Of a stretch of 55,586 bases of DNA, positions 1 to 8,966 are shown piece after piece (position 1 is the stretch's first letter; every line of letters starts with the position of its first letter). Source of the stretch: 2-02-FULL-55-14 sp964581115 (GTDB lineage Bacteria > Bacteroidota > Ignavibacteria > UBA10030); contig CAZOMY010000019.1 of the NCBI GenBank assembly GCA_964581115.1, positions 1 through 55,586 of the forward strand, in the 5' to 3' direction. The notes beneath the pieces were generated by a model. The model saw only the letters and a program-made list of their open reading frames with translations, had not been told where the DNA came from and did no database searches. A program made the translations under genes and the position numbers.

Positions 1-63
1 CATCTTCCATCTTCCATCTTTAATCTTCCATCTTTCATCTCACATCCCGCATCCTCTTCGATC
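1..63. repeat. Degenerate 7-bp tandem array (CATCTTC type)
   Basis: About nine head-to-tail heptamers drifting around CATCTTC/CATCTTT occupy the left window edge just before the parA start. The period is exactly seven bases and each unit differs by one or two substitutions. It belongs to the same class as the arrays at 26599, 36658, 42118, 48484, 55427 and 55548. It leaves little room for a promoter, so the promoter of parA may lie outside the window. Confidence 0.8.
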
Positions 64-74
64 ATCACGCGCTC

Positions 75-905
75 ATGGGCCGGATCATCACCATCGCCAT
101 TCCAAAAGGGGGCGTCGGCAAGACGACGACGGCGGTGAACCTTGCCGCTTCGTTCGCCGCCTTCGAACGGCGGACGCTGTTGATCGACGCCGACCCGTTT
201 GGCGCGTGCAGTATGTCGTTGGGCTACACGCCCGAGAAGACGAGAGGGGGACTCTATGAGGTCTTCAACTTCGTCTATTCAATGACGCAGGTGATCCACC
301 GGACCGAAATGGCTTTCCTGGACTTCGTGCCGGCCAACGTCAAGACGCCACAGCATGAGGACCGGTTGCAACGGCTCTCCGAGAATCGCACGATGCTCCG
401 TAACGTCCTACGCCAGCTCGTCCCCCACTATGATTACATCATCATCGATACGCCGCCCTTCTTGAGAGGTCTCACGACGAACGCCCTCTCGTGTTCTGAC
501 AGCGTTCTCGTACCGATGAAATCGGGACATTTCTCCCTCGAAGCGGTCGACAAGCTTTTTCGTCACCTGGAGTGGATCCGCGAAACGGCCAATCGAACGC
601 TCCAGGTCGAGGGGATCCTCCAGACGATGTACGAGCCGCACCTCAAGGTCACCGAGATCTCGGACCGCGAGTTGCAGCTGCGATACCGAAAGCACCTGCT
701 CAGAACCTCCATCCCCAAGAACACACACCTGACCGAAGCCTCATTCTACGGCAAGCCGGCCATTCTCTTCAACGCTACGTCGCGGGGGACGCTCGCCTAC
801 ATGGAACTCGCCCGAGAAATGATAAGCCGTCACGTCGTTCCGAATTCAGCCGCACCGGCGGCAGCAGCGCCCGCTTCCGGACTCCAGGGGCCTGCACAGG
901 GATGA
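75..905 (+). CDS. ParA/Soj-family ATPase
   Basis: A 276-residue P-loop ATPase of the ParA/MinD type, which partitions DNA or positions cell-surface machinery by dimerising on ATP. The deviant Walker A motif KGGVGKTT is at residues 11-18 with the signature lysine K11. The A' motif LLIDADP is near 35-41 and the Walker B segment IIIDTPP carries D125. The last 20 residues are Ala/Pro-rich and probably disordered. No ParB gene and no parS-like site is visible nearby. The stop codon overlaps the start of the following M23 peptidase gene (ATGA at 902-905), so the two are translationally coupled. Family assignment is firm. Its cargo is unknown, and a role in positioning the cell-wall hydrolase encoded next to it is only inference from the overlap. 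Confidence 0.93.
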   Translation: MGRIITIAIPKGGVGKTTTAVNLAASFAAFERRTLLIDADPFGACSMSLGYTPEKTRGGLYEVFNFVYSMTQVIHRTEMAFLDFVPANVKTPQHEDRLQRLSENRTMLRNVLRQLVPHYDYIIIDTPPFLRGLTTNALSCSDSVLVPMKSGHFSLEAVDKLFRHLEWIRETANRTLQVEGILQTMYEPHLKVTEISDRELQLRYRKHLLRTSIPKNTHLTEASFYGKPAILFNATSRGTLAYMELAREMISRHVVPNSAAPAAAAPASGLQGPAQG

Positions 906-3190
906 CAACGAAGCTCCGACGGGCGGCCCTGCTCATCCTGTTGGCGGCGGTGGCGTTCGTGGTCGGATCATTCCGCCCGCACGCACCGTCGATGGTCTCG
1001 ACGCCGGAATCCCGTCCGGAGCTCGAACGCATTTACGCCCCGTTCGACAGCGTCGAGACCGACCTCACCGATTACCGTTGGCCCGTCTCCGAGCAGTTCC
1101 TCACAACGTCGGTCTTCGGCGACTTTCGACCGACGCACTTCCACGGCGGCATCGACATCTCCACGCAGGGTCGCGAAGGCATTCCCGTCTGCGCAATACG
1201 CTCGGGTTGGGTGTCGCTCGTGCGACAGTCTCCCCACGGATACGGGAATGTCGTCGAACTGACACACGCCGACGGCTTCACGACCTGGTACGCCCACTTG
1301 AAGGGCTTTGAGCCGCGGCTCGACGCGCTCATTCGTCACCAGCTTCTTCGTTCCGGAGGCGTCGCGGCTGAAGCACACCCCGACTCGGGCGCGGTGTGGG
1401 TCGAAGCTGGCGAGGTCATTGCGACCACCGGCAGCACGGGCGCCGGCGGTCCGCACCTGCACTTCGAGATTCGCGACGCCCACGGCAATCCCGTGGATCC
1501 GTTACTGGTGCCTGCCTTCCGACGGCACGTTTTCGATCGTCTCGCTCCGACGTTCGATGAACTGGGCATCGTGCCTCGTTCTGCCGGAACGCTCGTGCAG
1601 GGTCAGTTGCGCCCCGTCTATCTTCGTCCGGTGAAGCGATCGGGCGGCTGGATGATCGGTCAGCCATTGCATGTCACGGGCGACGTGGGCCTGACGGTGA
1701 GGGTTCGCGATGCCGTCGGACCGCGACAATACGCGAACCGCAACGTCGAACTGGAACTCCTCGTCGACGGGGCGAGCGTCATGTCGATGCGCGCGTCACG
1801 GCTCCCATCGGGCGAGTCGAAGCAGATCGCCCTGCACTACGACTGGTCCGCCAGGTCAGCCGGACATCCGCATCATCAGAAGTTGTTCGTCGAGCAGGGG
1901 AACCGGCTCCCCTTCTATGCCCGAGCGCCTCACGGCAGCGGCATCCTGCACTCTACCGACTTCGCGGAGGGACCTCACATCGTCGAGGTGGTGGCCCGCG
2001 ACCTCAACGGCAACGAATCGCGGCTTCGCGCCGACGTGGTCTTCAACCATCCTCCGGAGATCAGCCTCGTGCGCGATGGACGGCGCTTGATCGTTGCTCC
2101 AACGAACAGCGTCGGCATCGAGATGCTCCTGATCGGGACGTCGACCGACGGCGCGCGGATCAACCCCTGGAAGTCCCTGCGAACCGAGGCACTCGCGTCC
2201 GTCGACGGCCGGTGGAGGCTCGAGGCTCCCGCCGACGCTCCTTTGCTCGCCGTCACTGCGGTCAATCGTTTTGGAACGCCATCCGACCCGGTGTGGTTGG
2301 CCGGACCGACCTTCCGGAGTGCTGAGCTGCGAGTTTCGACCGAGATCATCGGCGACATGGCGATCGTCAGCGTTCGCTCGGCCGATCCGTTGCCGTCTGT
2401 GCCACGCGTGCGGGTCATGGCCGAGGATACCGTACCCGAGCCCAAGGTCCGGTCACGGTCGGCCCGCTGGTTCGAGGCGGCATTCGCTCTCCGGCCGGAC
2501 CTGGGCCGATCGATCGGCGTGGAGGCTTACGTGGAAGGACCGGGCGGCATTACTGCCGTAGGGTACGACGAGGTCGCGCTCGCCCCGATCACCCCGTCGA
2601 TGGGAGGCATCGCCGAATTGCCCGACCGCAGTTTCCATCTGCATTTCGGCCCCGGTGGCGTTTTGTCCGACATGTATGTGCGCCTCGAGCGGGATCGCGA
2701 CGGCGTCCGGGCGGAACCTTCAGACCGCCTGCTCGATGAAGGGGCCGTCGTCGAGATGGACGTCCCGGAAGAGCTGATCGGACGCAAAGCCGGGCTGTTC
2801 GTCTTCAATGGCGCCGAGGATCAATTGCTCTCGTGGCGTCGAGCGTTCGGCGATCGACGCCTCCAGGGTCGCGTAAGTCGATTCTTGGGGACCTTTCGCG
2901 TTCTCGAAGACGAAACCCCTCCCCGATTTGACCGTGCCTATCTCGCATATCGATCGGAGACACTCCATCTGGAGTTGCGAATCCGCGATGATCGTTCCGG
3001 CCTCTCGACGTCCAGCATCCGCGTCAAGGTCGACGGCGATCCTGTGCCGGCAACGTTCGACAGCGACCGCAAACGGCTGACAGTACGCGAGCAACTCGGG
3101 CTGTCAAAGGGCCCTCATCGCGTCGAGGTCCGCGCTGTCGACCGGATGGAGAATGAACATGTATGGGTAGGAACGGTGACCGTCCGGTAG
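902..3190 (+). CDS. M23 (LytM-type) metallopeptidase with long C-terminal region
   Basis: A 762-residue exported protein. An N-terminal hydrophobic segment (residues about 8-23) acts as signal peptide or anchor. The M23 zinc peptidase domain follows at about 60-200, with ligands H81 and D85 (motif HGGID) and H187 of the HLH motif (185-187). A further His in YAHL (132) completes the active site, so the domain looks catalytically competent. Family members cleave peptidoglycan cross-bridges or activate amidases. The remaining 550 residues are beta-rich, Ig/fibronectin-like in character, with no motif I recognise. The start is ATG 902, which overlaps the parA stop by four bases. The in-frame extension back to 572 lies inside parA and is rejected because it removes the N-terminal signal. 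Strong for the peptidase, weak for the C-terminal part. Confidence 0.9.
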   Translation: MTTKLRRAALLILLAAVAFVVGSFRPHAPSMVSTPESRPELERIYAPFDSVETDLTDYRWPVSEQFLTTSVFGDFRPTHFHGGIDISTQGREGIPVCAIRSGWVSLVRQSPHGYGNVVELTHADGFTTWYAHLKGFEPRLDALIRHQLLRSGGVAAEAHPDSGAVWVEAGEVIATTGSTGAGGPHLHFEIRDAHGNPVDPLLVPAFRRHVFDRLAPTFDELGIVPRSAGTLVQGQLRPVYLRPVKRSGGWMIGQPLHVTGDVGLTVRVRDAVGPRQYANRNVELELLVDGASVMSMRASRLPSGESKQIALHYDWSARSAGHPHHQKLFVEQGNRLPFYARAPHGSGILHSTDFAEGPHIVEVVARDLNGNESRLRADVVFNHPPEISLVRDGRRLIVAPTNSVGIEMLLIGTSTDGARINPWKSLRTEALASVDGRWRLEAPADAPLLAVTAVNRFGTPSDPVWLAGPTFRSAELRVSTEIIGDMAIVSVRSADPLPSVPRVRVMAEDTVPEPKVRSRSARWFEAAFALRPDLGRSIGVEAYVEGPGGITAVGYDEVALAPITPSMGGIAELPDRSFHLHFGPGGVLSDMYVRLERDRDGVRAEPSDRLLDEGAVVEMDVPEELIGRKAGLFVFNGAEDQLLSWRRAFGDRRLQGRVSRFLGTFRVLEDETPPRFDRAYLAYRSETLHLELRIRDDRSGLSTSSIRVKVDGDPVPATFDSDRKRLTVREQLGLSKGPHRVEVRAVDRMENEHVWVGTVTVR

Positions 3191-3496
3191 TAAGTCTACA
3201 ATGGAGAGATGGAGGACTGGCGGAGGTCCATGATGTGGAGGTGAGGAGTTCGAACGGCGGTCAAGCATTCGGATGTCAGGACTCGGCATGAAATCCGAAG
3301 GGGCCGGAGGCCCGACACAACGGCTGCGAACACAGCAATCACCTTCCAACTTCCCGGATGCTCCGGAATTCGGCTTGGCACGTTTTCAAGGATGACCTGT
3401 GAGCGTGCTGCGGTTCAGGATCCTCAGCGGTAGAATGGCTGCTCATGATCGACGCTTAGTGTTTCTTCCCAAGTTCGTGCCCATGTGGAGGTTCCC
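3191..3496. other. Intergenic gap without a convincing gene
   Basis: The first 60 bases are purine-rich and imperfectly repetitive (variants of ATGGAGG). A -10-like TAGAAT lies at 3431-3436, about 60 bases before the CocE start, but no good -35 is visible. Reading frames here are short and lack ribosome binding sites. Confidence 0.5.
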
Positions 3497-5368
3497 GTGA
3501 ATTCACCTCGTAGCATCGCCCTCGTCTTGATCCTGTCGATCTCCGTTGAACCAGCGGTTGCGCAAGGCGGGTTCGACATGAAGGAGCACTACAGCAAACG
3601 GGAGGTGCAGATCCCGATGCGCGACGGCGTCAAGTTATTCACGTCGATCTATACCCCCAAGGATCTTTCCACGCCACGGCCGATCCTGATCATGCGCTCA
3701 CCGTATTCGGCCCGGCCCTACGGAGAAGACCAGTTCCCGCGCTTCCTCGGCCTGCAGCAGCGTTACTATGCCGAGCGCGGCTACATTCTCGTGACGCAGG
3801 ACGTTCGGGGGCGCTTCATGTCGGAAGGCGAATTTATGGACGTGCGCCCGGTCAAGACGAAGCGGTCCGGACCGAAGGACATTGATGAAACGACCGACAC
3901 GTACGACACCGTCGAATGGCTCGTCAAGAACGTCGCCGGCAACAATGGGCGGGTCGGTATCCATGGCATCTCGTATCCGGGCTTCTACGCATGGATGGGT
4001 ACGATCAATGCCCATCCGGCTATGAAGGCCACATCGCCGCAAGCGCCGGTCTCTCAATGGATGTCGGGCGACGACTTCTTCCACAACGGCGCTTTCCTCG
4101 TCTCGCACGCGTTCCAGTTCTATGCCAACTTCGGCTGGCCGAGGCCGGCGCCTGTCAAGGAGTATCCCCGTCGGTTCCAGCTGCCGCATCCGGACGGTTA
4201 TCGCTTCTTCCTCGAACAGGGGACGCTGAAGAACCTGAATGATCGTTTCCTCCGCGACTCGGTGGAGTTCTGGAATCTCATTACGCAGCATGGAACGTGG
4301 GACGATTTCTGGGCTGAGCGGTCCGTCCTTCCGCATCTTAAGGACCTCACGCCCGCCGTGTTGGTGGTGGGAGGCTGGTTCGACGCTGAGAACTTGTACG
4401 GTGCGCTCAATAGCTACCGGACGGCGAACGACAACAACCCGAACAATCGCGTTCGGCTCGTGATGGGGCCTTGGGCGCACGGTTGGTGGCAGCAATCGGG
4501 ATTGGATTCCCTCGGAGACATCAAATTCGGGTCGGTGACGACCGAATGGTTCACGAAGAACGTCATCGGTCCGTACTTCGACCATGAGCTGGCGGGCGCG
4601 CCCGAGCCGAAGCTGGCCGAAGCGACCGTCTTTTTGACGGGGGCCAACGAATGGCGGCAGCTTGATGCTTGGCCGCCGAAGGTCGAGAAGCGGATGCTCT
4701 ACTTTAGCGAGGGGCGGACCCTCTCCTGGACGAGACCTTCAGGTCCGCAGGATGTCTACGATGAGTACGTCAACGACCCGCAGACGCCGGTCCCCTACGC
4801 CGAAGAGATCCGCCCATGGTACAATCCGGCATACATGCTCGCCGACCAGCGATTCGCGTCGCGTCGCCCGGATGTGCTGACCTATCAGACCGACGTGTTG
4901 GAGGAGGACATGACGATCGCCGGGCCGATCACGGTACGGCTGAACGCATCGACGTCGGGAACGGATTGCGACTGGATCGTGAAGATCATCGACGTCTTCC
5001 CCGACACCACCACGACGCCCCGCAACACGGCCGCGCGGGGAGTGCGGCTGGAGGGCTACCAGATGATGGTGCGCGGCGACGTGCTCCGAGGAAAGTTCCG
5101 CAATTCGATGTCCAAGCCCGAACCGTTCAATCCCGACCAACCGACGGAGATCACCTACACCCTGCAGGACGCCTTCCATCGCTTCAAGAAGGGACATCGC
5201 ATCATGGTGCAAGTACAGAGTTCGTGGTTCCCGAAGATCGACCGCAACCCCGGCGTGTTCATGGACATCTTCCAGGCGAAGGAAGGCGACTTTAGAAAGA
5301 CGACACAACGGGTGTACCGGGGAGGTGCGCGCGTGTCGGGGGTGGAGGTGGGATTGTTTCGGGACTGA
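3497..5368 (+). CDS. Exported CocE/NonD-family (S15-like) hydrolase
   Basis: A 623-residue serine hydrolase of the X-Pro dipeptidyl-peptidase/cocaine-esterase/acyl-glutarate acylase superfamily. The start chosen is GTG 3497, because GGAGG at 3487-3491 sits five bases before it and translation then opens on a clean signal peptide ending near VAQGG. A GTG at 3485 would place the Shine-Dalgarno inside the gene. The alpha/beta-hydrolase domain has the nucleophile S159 in GISYPG, the acid D296 in GGWFD and the histidine H328 in GPWAHG. A C-terminal jelly-roll domain, typical of this family, covers the last 200 residues. Substrates range from N-terminal proline dipeptides to ester and acyl-amide bonds and cannot be fixed from sequence. 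It stands alone, with a hairpin element downstream. Confidence 0.9.
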   Translation: MNSPRSIALVLILSISVEPAVAQGGFDMKEHYSKREVQIPMRDGVKLFTSIYTPKDLSTPRPILIMRSPYSARPYGEDQFPRFLGLQQRYYAERGYILVTQDVRGRFMSEGEFMDVRPVKTKRSGPKDIDETTDTYDTVEWLVKNVAGNNGRVGIHGISYPGFYAWMGTINAHPAMKATSPQAPVSQWMSGDDFFHNGAFLVSHAFQFYANFGWPRPAPVKEYPRRFQLPHPDGYRFFLEQGTLKNLNDRFLRDSVEFWNLITQHGTWDDFWAERSVLPHLKDLTPAVLVVGGWFDAENLYGALNSYRTANDNNPNNRVRLVMGPWAHGWWQQSGLDSLGDIKFGSVTTEWFTKNVIGPYFDHELAGAPEPKLAEATVFLTGANEWRQLDAWPPKVEKRMLYFSEGRTLSWTRPSGPQDVYDEYVNDPQTPVPYAEEIRPWYNPAYMLADQRFASRRPDVLTYQTDVLEEDMTIAGPITVRLNASTSGTDCDWIVKIIDVFPDTTTTPRNTAARGVRLEGYQMMVRGDVLRGKFRNSMSKPEPFNPDQPTEITYTLQDAFHRFKKGHRIMVQVQSSWFPKIDRNPGVFMDIFQAKEGDFRKTTQRVYRGGARVSGVEVGLFRD

Positions 5369-5407
5369 GCGGAAAGCCCGAGTCGAGTAAGCACGCACTG
5401 TCACGGT

Positions 5408-5471
5408 ATGGGCAGGCTGAGTTCCCGGGACAAAGATCCTCGATTCTTGCCCTTGAACTCGGCCTGCCCAT
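5408..5471. repeat. Dispersed hairpin element, copy 1
   Basis: Arms at 5408-5424 and 5455-5471 pair with one mismatch (ATGGGCAGGCTGAGTTC against GAACTCGGCCTGCCCAT). The interior 5427-5452 starts GGGACAAAGATC and ends ATTCTTGCCC. The same interior recurs in the element at 53621-53738. It lies 40 bases after the CocE stop, so it could act as a transcription terminator or a mobile palindrome, although no T-run follows. Confidence 0.75.
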
Positions 5472-5527
5472 CGTCTGATTGCTCCTGGGTACGGCCTACG
5501 TCATTTTGATCTCCCTCCCCCTCTTCC

Positions 5528-5556
5528 TGTCATCTAAGGCCCTGTTTTCGTAGATT
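5528..5556 (+). promoter_or_regulatory. Candidate promoter of the valS region
   Basis: TGTCAT at 5528-5533, a 17-base spacer and TAGATT at 5551-5556. The same -10-like TAGATT with a TG-starting hexamer 17 bases upstream occurs before four other genes in the window. The start of transcription would be about 130 bases before the valS ATG. Confidence 0.35.
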
Positions 5557-5570
5557 TCAGGAGAACGGGA

Positions 5571-5664
5571 CACAAGGAGCACAAGTCCATTGAAGGTCCC
5601 TGCAGCACACAAAGCACAGGATCTTCGATGAGTCTGTGCTCTTTGTGTTGTTCTGTGCCTCTTG
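5571..5664. repeat. Inverted array of CACAAAGAGCACAG-type units
   Basis: The left half carries variants of CACAAGGAGCACAAG and the right half their complements (CTGTGCTCTTTGTG). The centre pairs as CACAAAGCACAG with CTGTGCTCTTTGTG around a 14-base loop. It fills the gap directly before valS. It is similar in architecture to the 9-mer inverted array at 51844-51928. Confidence 0.6.
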
Positions 5665-5694
5665 AGCCCAATGCTTCTTTCGAGCGAACGCACC

Positions 5695-8409
5695 ATGGCA
5701 TCCGAATTACCGAAGACTTACGACCCCAAGTCCGTCGAGGACCGTTGGTATGCCTCCTGGGAACAGGGACGGCATTTCCACGCCTCGGTTCAACCCGACC
5801 GCAAGCCGTACACCATCGTCATTCCTCCGCCAAACATCACCGGCATCCTGACGATGGGGCACATCCTCAACAATACGATCCAGGATATCCTCATTCGCTA
5901 CAAGCGGATGCAGGGGTTCGAGGCCTGTTGGGTTCCAGGCACCGATCACGCCGGCATCGCCACGCAGAACGTCGTCGAAAAAGCGCTGGCCCGCGAAGGT
6001 GTCGACCGGCGCGAGATGGGACGCGAGAAGTTCGTCGAACGCGTCTGGTCGTGGCGCGAGGAGTACGGCAAGACGATCATCCGTCAGCTTCGCAAGCTCG
6101 GCGTCTCAGCCGACTGGGACCGCGAGCGCTTCACAATGGACGAGGGCCTTTCTGAAGCTGTGAAAGAGGTCTTTGTCCGGATGTTCGACAAAGGGATGAT
6201 CTACCGGGGCAAGTACATCGTCAACTGGTGTCCATTCCATCAGACGGCATTGTCCGACGATGAAGTGGACACGAACGAGACCGAGGGAAGCCTCTATTAT
6301 GTCCGCTACCGCATCGAAGGGACGAACGACGCGGCCGTTGTCGCAACGACGCGGCCGGAGACGATGCTGGGGGACACGGCGCTCTGCGTGAACCCCAAGG
6401 ACGAGCGCTACAAGCATCTTATCGGGCGCACGGCTATTCTGCCGATCGTCGGCCGACGCCTGCCGATCATCGCCGACGACTACATCGACATGAGCTTCGG
6501 CACCGGCTTTATGAAGGTGACGCCGGCGCATGATGCCAACGACTTTCTGCTCGGCCAGCGCCACAACCTGGCCCATATCAATGTCATGACGACGAACGGC
6601 ATCATGAACCACCATGCGCCGTCGCCGTATGAGGGATTGGACCGGTTCGCGTGCCGGAAGCGCCTCGTGCAGGACCTCCACGAGCAGGGATTCCTCGAGA
6701 AGATCGAGAAGCACACGGTCAACCTCGGTAAATGCTATCGCTGCCAGACCGTGATCGAGCCGTATCTCTCGGACCAATGGTTCGTGCGGATGCAGCCGCT
6801 GGCCAAGCCGGCGCTCCGCGTCGTGAAGAATGGAACGATCAAATTCTACCCCGAGCGATGGGTGAAGGTCTATGAGCATTGGATGGACAACATCCGCGAC
6901 TGGTGCATCTCGCGCCAGCTCTGGTGGGGCCATCGCATTCCCGTCTACTACGCCGACGACGGTCGTTACACGGCGGCGAGGAGCGAGGCCGAAGCACGAA
7001 CGAAGCTGCAGCTGCCGGCCGACGCTCCCCTGAGGCAGGACGAGGACGTGCTCGACACCTGGTTCTCGTCATGGCTCTGGCCGATGTCAGTATTCGGATG
7101 GCCGGAGGATTCAAAGGACCTCCGTTACTTCAATCCGACCGACACGCTCGTCACCGGTCCCGACATCATTTTCTTCTGGGTCGCACGGATGGTGATGTCG
7201 AACATGGAGTTTATGCGCGACATGCCGAACCACCGCGGCAAGTCGCGACATGCGGATGAAGAGCTCATCCCGTTCCGGAACGTCTATTTCACGAGCATCA
7301 TCCGCGACTCGCAAGGCCGCAAGATGAGCAAGTCGCTCGGAAATTCGCCCGATCCGCTTGCCGTCATTGATGAGTACGGCGCCGACGCCCTACGTTATAC
7401 GATGGCCTATCTTGCCCCCCTCGGACAGGACGTGCTGTTCTCGACGGAGAAGTGCGAGCTCGGACGGAACTTCGCGAACAAGGTCTGGAACGCCGGCCGC
7501 TTCCTCCTGATGAACGCCGACGAGATCTGCAGCGACCGGCCGCCGCTCGACGAGATGCCGCTCGACAAGATGGACCTGGCCGATCGGTGGATCCTGTCAC
7601 GCCTCCATTCAACCATCCGCGACTACCACGCACAACTCGCTGAATTCCGTATCAACGAGGTCAGCAAGTTGTTGTACGATTTCATCTGGCACGACTTCTG
7701 CGATTGGTACGTCGAGCTCGTCAAGGCACGGTTCACGGGCGATGAGCCGGCCGAGATCAAGAAGGCCGTGGTGACCCGCGCCTTGTGGGTGTTCGATCAG
7801 GCGTTGCGACTACTGCATCCGTTCATGCCATTTGTCACCGAGGAGTTGTGGCAGCATCTCACCGACCGGAAGGGTTCGCTGCTGATCCGCGCGGCATTTC
7901 CCGCCTTCGACGAAGACTGGATCCAAGAGAGCGCCGAGCGACGCATGGCCTTCGTCCAGCGGGTCATCGAGTCGGTCCGGACGATCCGTGGAGAGAACAA
8001 TCTGCCGCCGGGAAAAGAGCTGCGCTTGCAGGTCATTGCCGACGCCGAGCACGGCGATACCATCAACCACTATCAACGTTATATCTCCCGGCTCGTGAAG
8101 GCGTCGAGCGTCGAGGTCATTGCCGCCTCTCAGAAGCCGAAGCCCGCCGCCGGAGCCGTCGTGGACGGGACGGAGCTCTACGTCCCGCTGGCCGGGCTGA
8201 TCGATCTGGGAGCCGAGCGGGCACGGCTCGAAAAGGAGATCACCCGCTTGCGTGGTCTCGCGGATGGGATCGCCAGAAAGCTCGAGAATGAGTCTTTCGT
8301 CCAACGGGCCCCCAAAGAGATCGTGGAGAAGGAACGTGAGAAGCGGGAATCCGTGTTGCAGAATATCTCCAAACTCGAAGAGAATCTGGCTTCGCTGCAG
8401 GTCGCCTGA
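5695..8409 (+). CDS. valS: Valyl-tRNA synthetase
   Basis: A 904-residue class Ia aminoacyl-tRNA synthetase that charges tRNA-Val in the cytoplasm. The Rossmann domain opens with PPNITG followed by TMGH, which is the HIGH motif with Thr in the first position, then GTDHAGIAT. The editing (CP1) domain occupies about residues 180-400. The KMSKS loop is intact (RKMSKSLGNSPDP). An anticodon-binding helical domain and the C-terminal coiled-coil arm (about 840-900) diagnostic of ValRS follow. The start is ATG 5695. An in-frame TTG at 5662 would add eleven residues that overlap the upstream repeat and is less likely. There is no strong Shine-Dalgarno. Identification is secure. Confidence 0.97.
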   Translation: MASELPKTYDPKSVEDRWYASWEQGRHFHASVQPDRKPYTIVIPPPNITGILTMGHILNNTIQDILIRYKRMQGFEACWVPGTDHAGIATQNVVEKALAREGVDRREMGREKFVERVWSWREEYGKTIIRQLRKLGVSADWDRERFTMDEGLSEAVKEVFVRMFDKGMIYRGKYIVNWCPFHQTALSDDEVDTNETEGSLYYVRYRIEGTNDAAVVATTRPETMLGDTALCVNPKDERYKHLIGRTAILPIVGRRLPIIADDYIDMSFGTGFMKVTPAHDANDFLLGQRHNLAHINVMTTNGIMNHHAPSPYEGLDRFACRKRLVQDLHEQGFLEKIEKHTVNLGKCYRCQTVIEPYLSDQWFVRMQPLAKPALRVVKNGTIKFYPERWVKVYEHWMDNIRDWCISRQLWWGHRIPVYYADDGRYTAARSEAEARTKLQLPADAPLRQDEDVLDTWFSSWLWPMSVFGWPEDSKDLRYFNPTDTLVTGPDIIFFWVARMVMSNMEFMRDMPNHRGKSRHADEELIPFRNVYFTSIIRDSQGRKMSKSLGNSPDPLAVIDEYGADALRYTMAYLAPLGQDVLFSTEKCELGRNFANKVWNAGRFLLMNADEICSDRPPLDEMPLDKMDLADRWILSRLHSTIRDYHAQLAEFRINEVSKLLYDFIWHDFCDWYVELVKARFTGDEPAEIKKAVVTRALWVFDQALRLLHPFMPFVTEELWQHLTDRKGSLLIRAAFPAFDEDWIQESAERRMAFVQRVIESVRTIRGENNLPPGKELRLQVIADAEHGDTINHYQRYISRLVKASSVEVIAASQKPKPAAGAVVDGTELYVPLAGLIDLGAERARLEKEITRLRGLADGIARKLENESFVQRAPKEIVEKEREKRESVLQNISKLEENLASLQVA

Positions 8410-8442
8410 ACCAACGCCCCCCGGGGGCCGCTGGTTCGGATC

Positions 8443-8871
8443 ATGACGATCACCGGCCCTATGGTCCCACAACATCTCCTCTTTCTCGGCGAGCTTCGGT
8501 CGGAAGCCGTCCACGGTCCGTCAGGGGCCCGCCTTGTGACCGACGCCCCCGTCGACAACCACGGCCGCGGCCAGTCGTTTTCGCCGACAGACCTGGTTGT
8601 TACAGCACTCTCCTCGTGCGCGGTCACGACCGCTGCCATCGCGCTGCAGAAACACGCTCTCCGGCTCGACGGCGCCAAAGTGTACGCCGAAAAGCACATG
8701 AGCGTCGACCCACCGCGCCGCATCGTGCGGATCGTCGTGCACATCGACCTTCCAGCAGGATTCCCGCATGACCGGCGGCCTCTGCTCGAGAGCACGGCCC
8801 GGCAGTGCCCCGTCGCCCGCAGCCTGCATCCGGACGTGCGCATTGAGATGACGTTCGCGTATCCGGACTGA
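8443..8871 (+). CDS. OsmC/Ohr-family protein
   Basis: A 142-residue OsmC-like protein, a family of small dimeric thiol peroxidases that reduce organic hydroperoxides. The two conserved cysteines are present, C59 in SSCA and C122 in RQCPVARSL, together with the typical central segment FSPTDLVVTALSSC. General OsmC members of this sequence type are often annotated only as 'OsmC family', so the substrate is not known. It lies 33 bases after valS on the same strand. A second in-frame ATG at 8461 is an alternative start. Confidence is high for the family and low for the exact physiological role. Confidence 0.9.
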   Translation: MTITGPMVPQHLLFLGELRSEAVHGPSGARLVTDAPVDNHGRGQSFSPTDLVVTALSSCAVTTAAIALQKHALRLDGAKVYAEKHMSVDPPRRIVRIVVHIDLPAGFPHDRRPLLESTARQCPVARSLHPDVRIEMTFAYPD

Positions 8872-8966
8872 TCTCAATGGTATTCTTGGTGGCCCATCCA
8901 TTACCCTCTTGCTCCTTGCCGTAATCTCCCCCATCTTAACAGGGCCCTTCACGGTCGGGTCCTGCC

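Noticed and set aside
3191..3496. tRNA gene suggested by a GTTCGAAC-like word
   Set aside because: No cloverleaf arms or acceptor stem can be drawn around it.
3698..4585. 295-codon minus-strand frame in the CocE-like gene
   Set aside because: Lies wholly within a gene with a complete catalytic triad. Arg/Glu/Val/His-rich composition typical of shadows.
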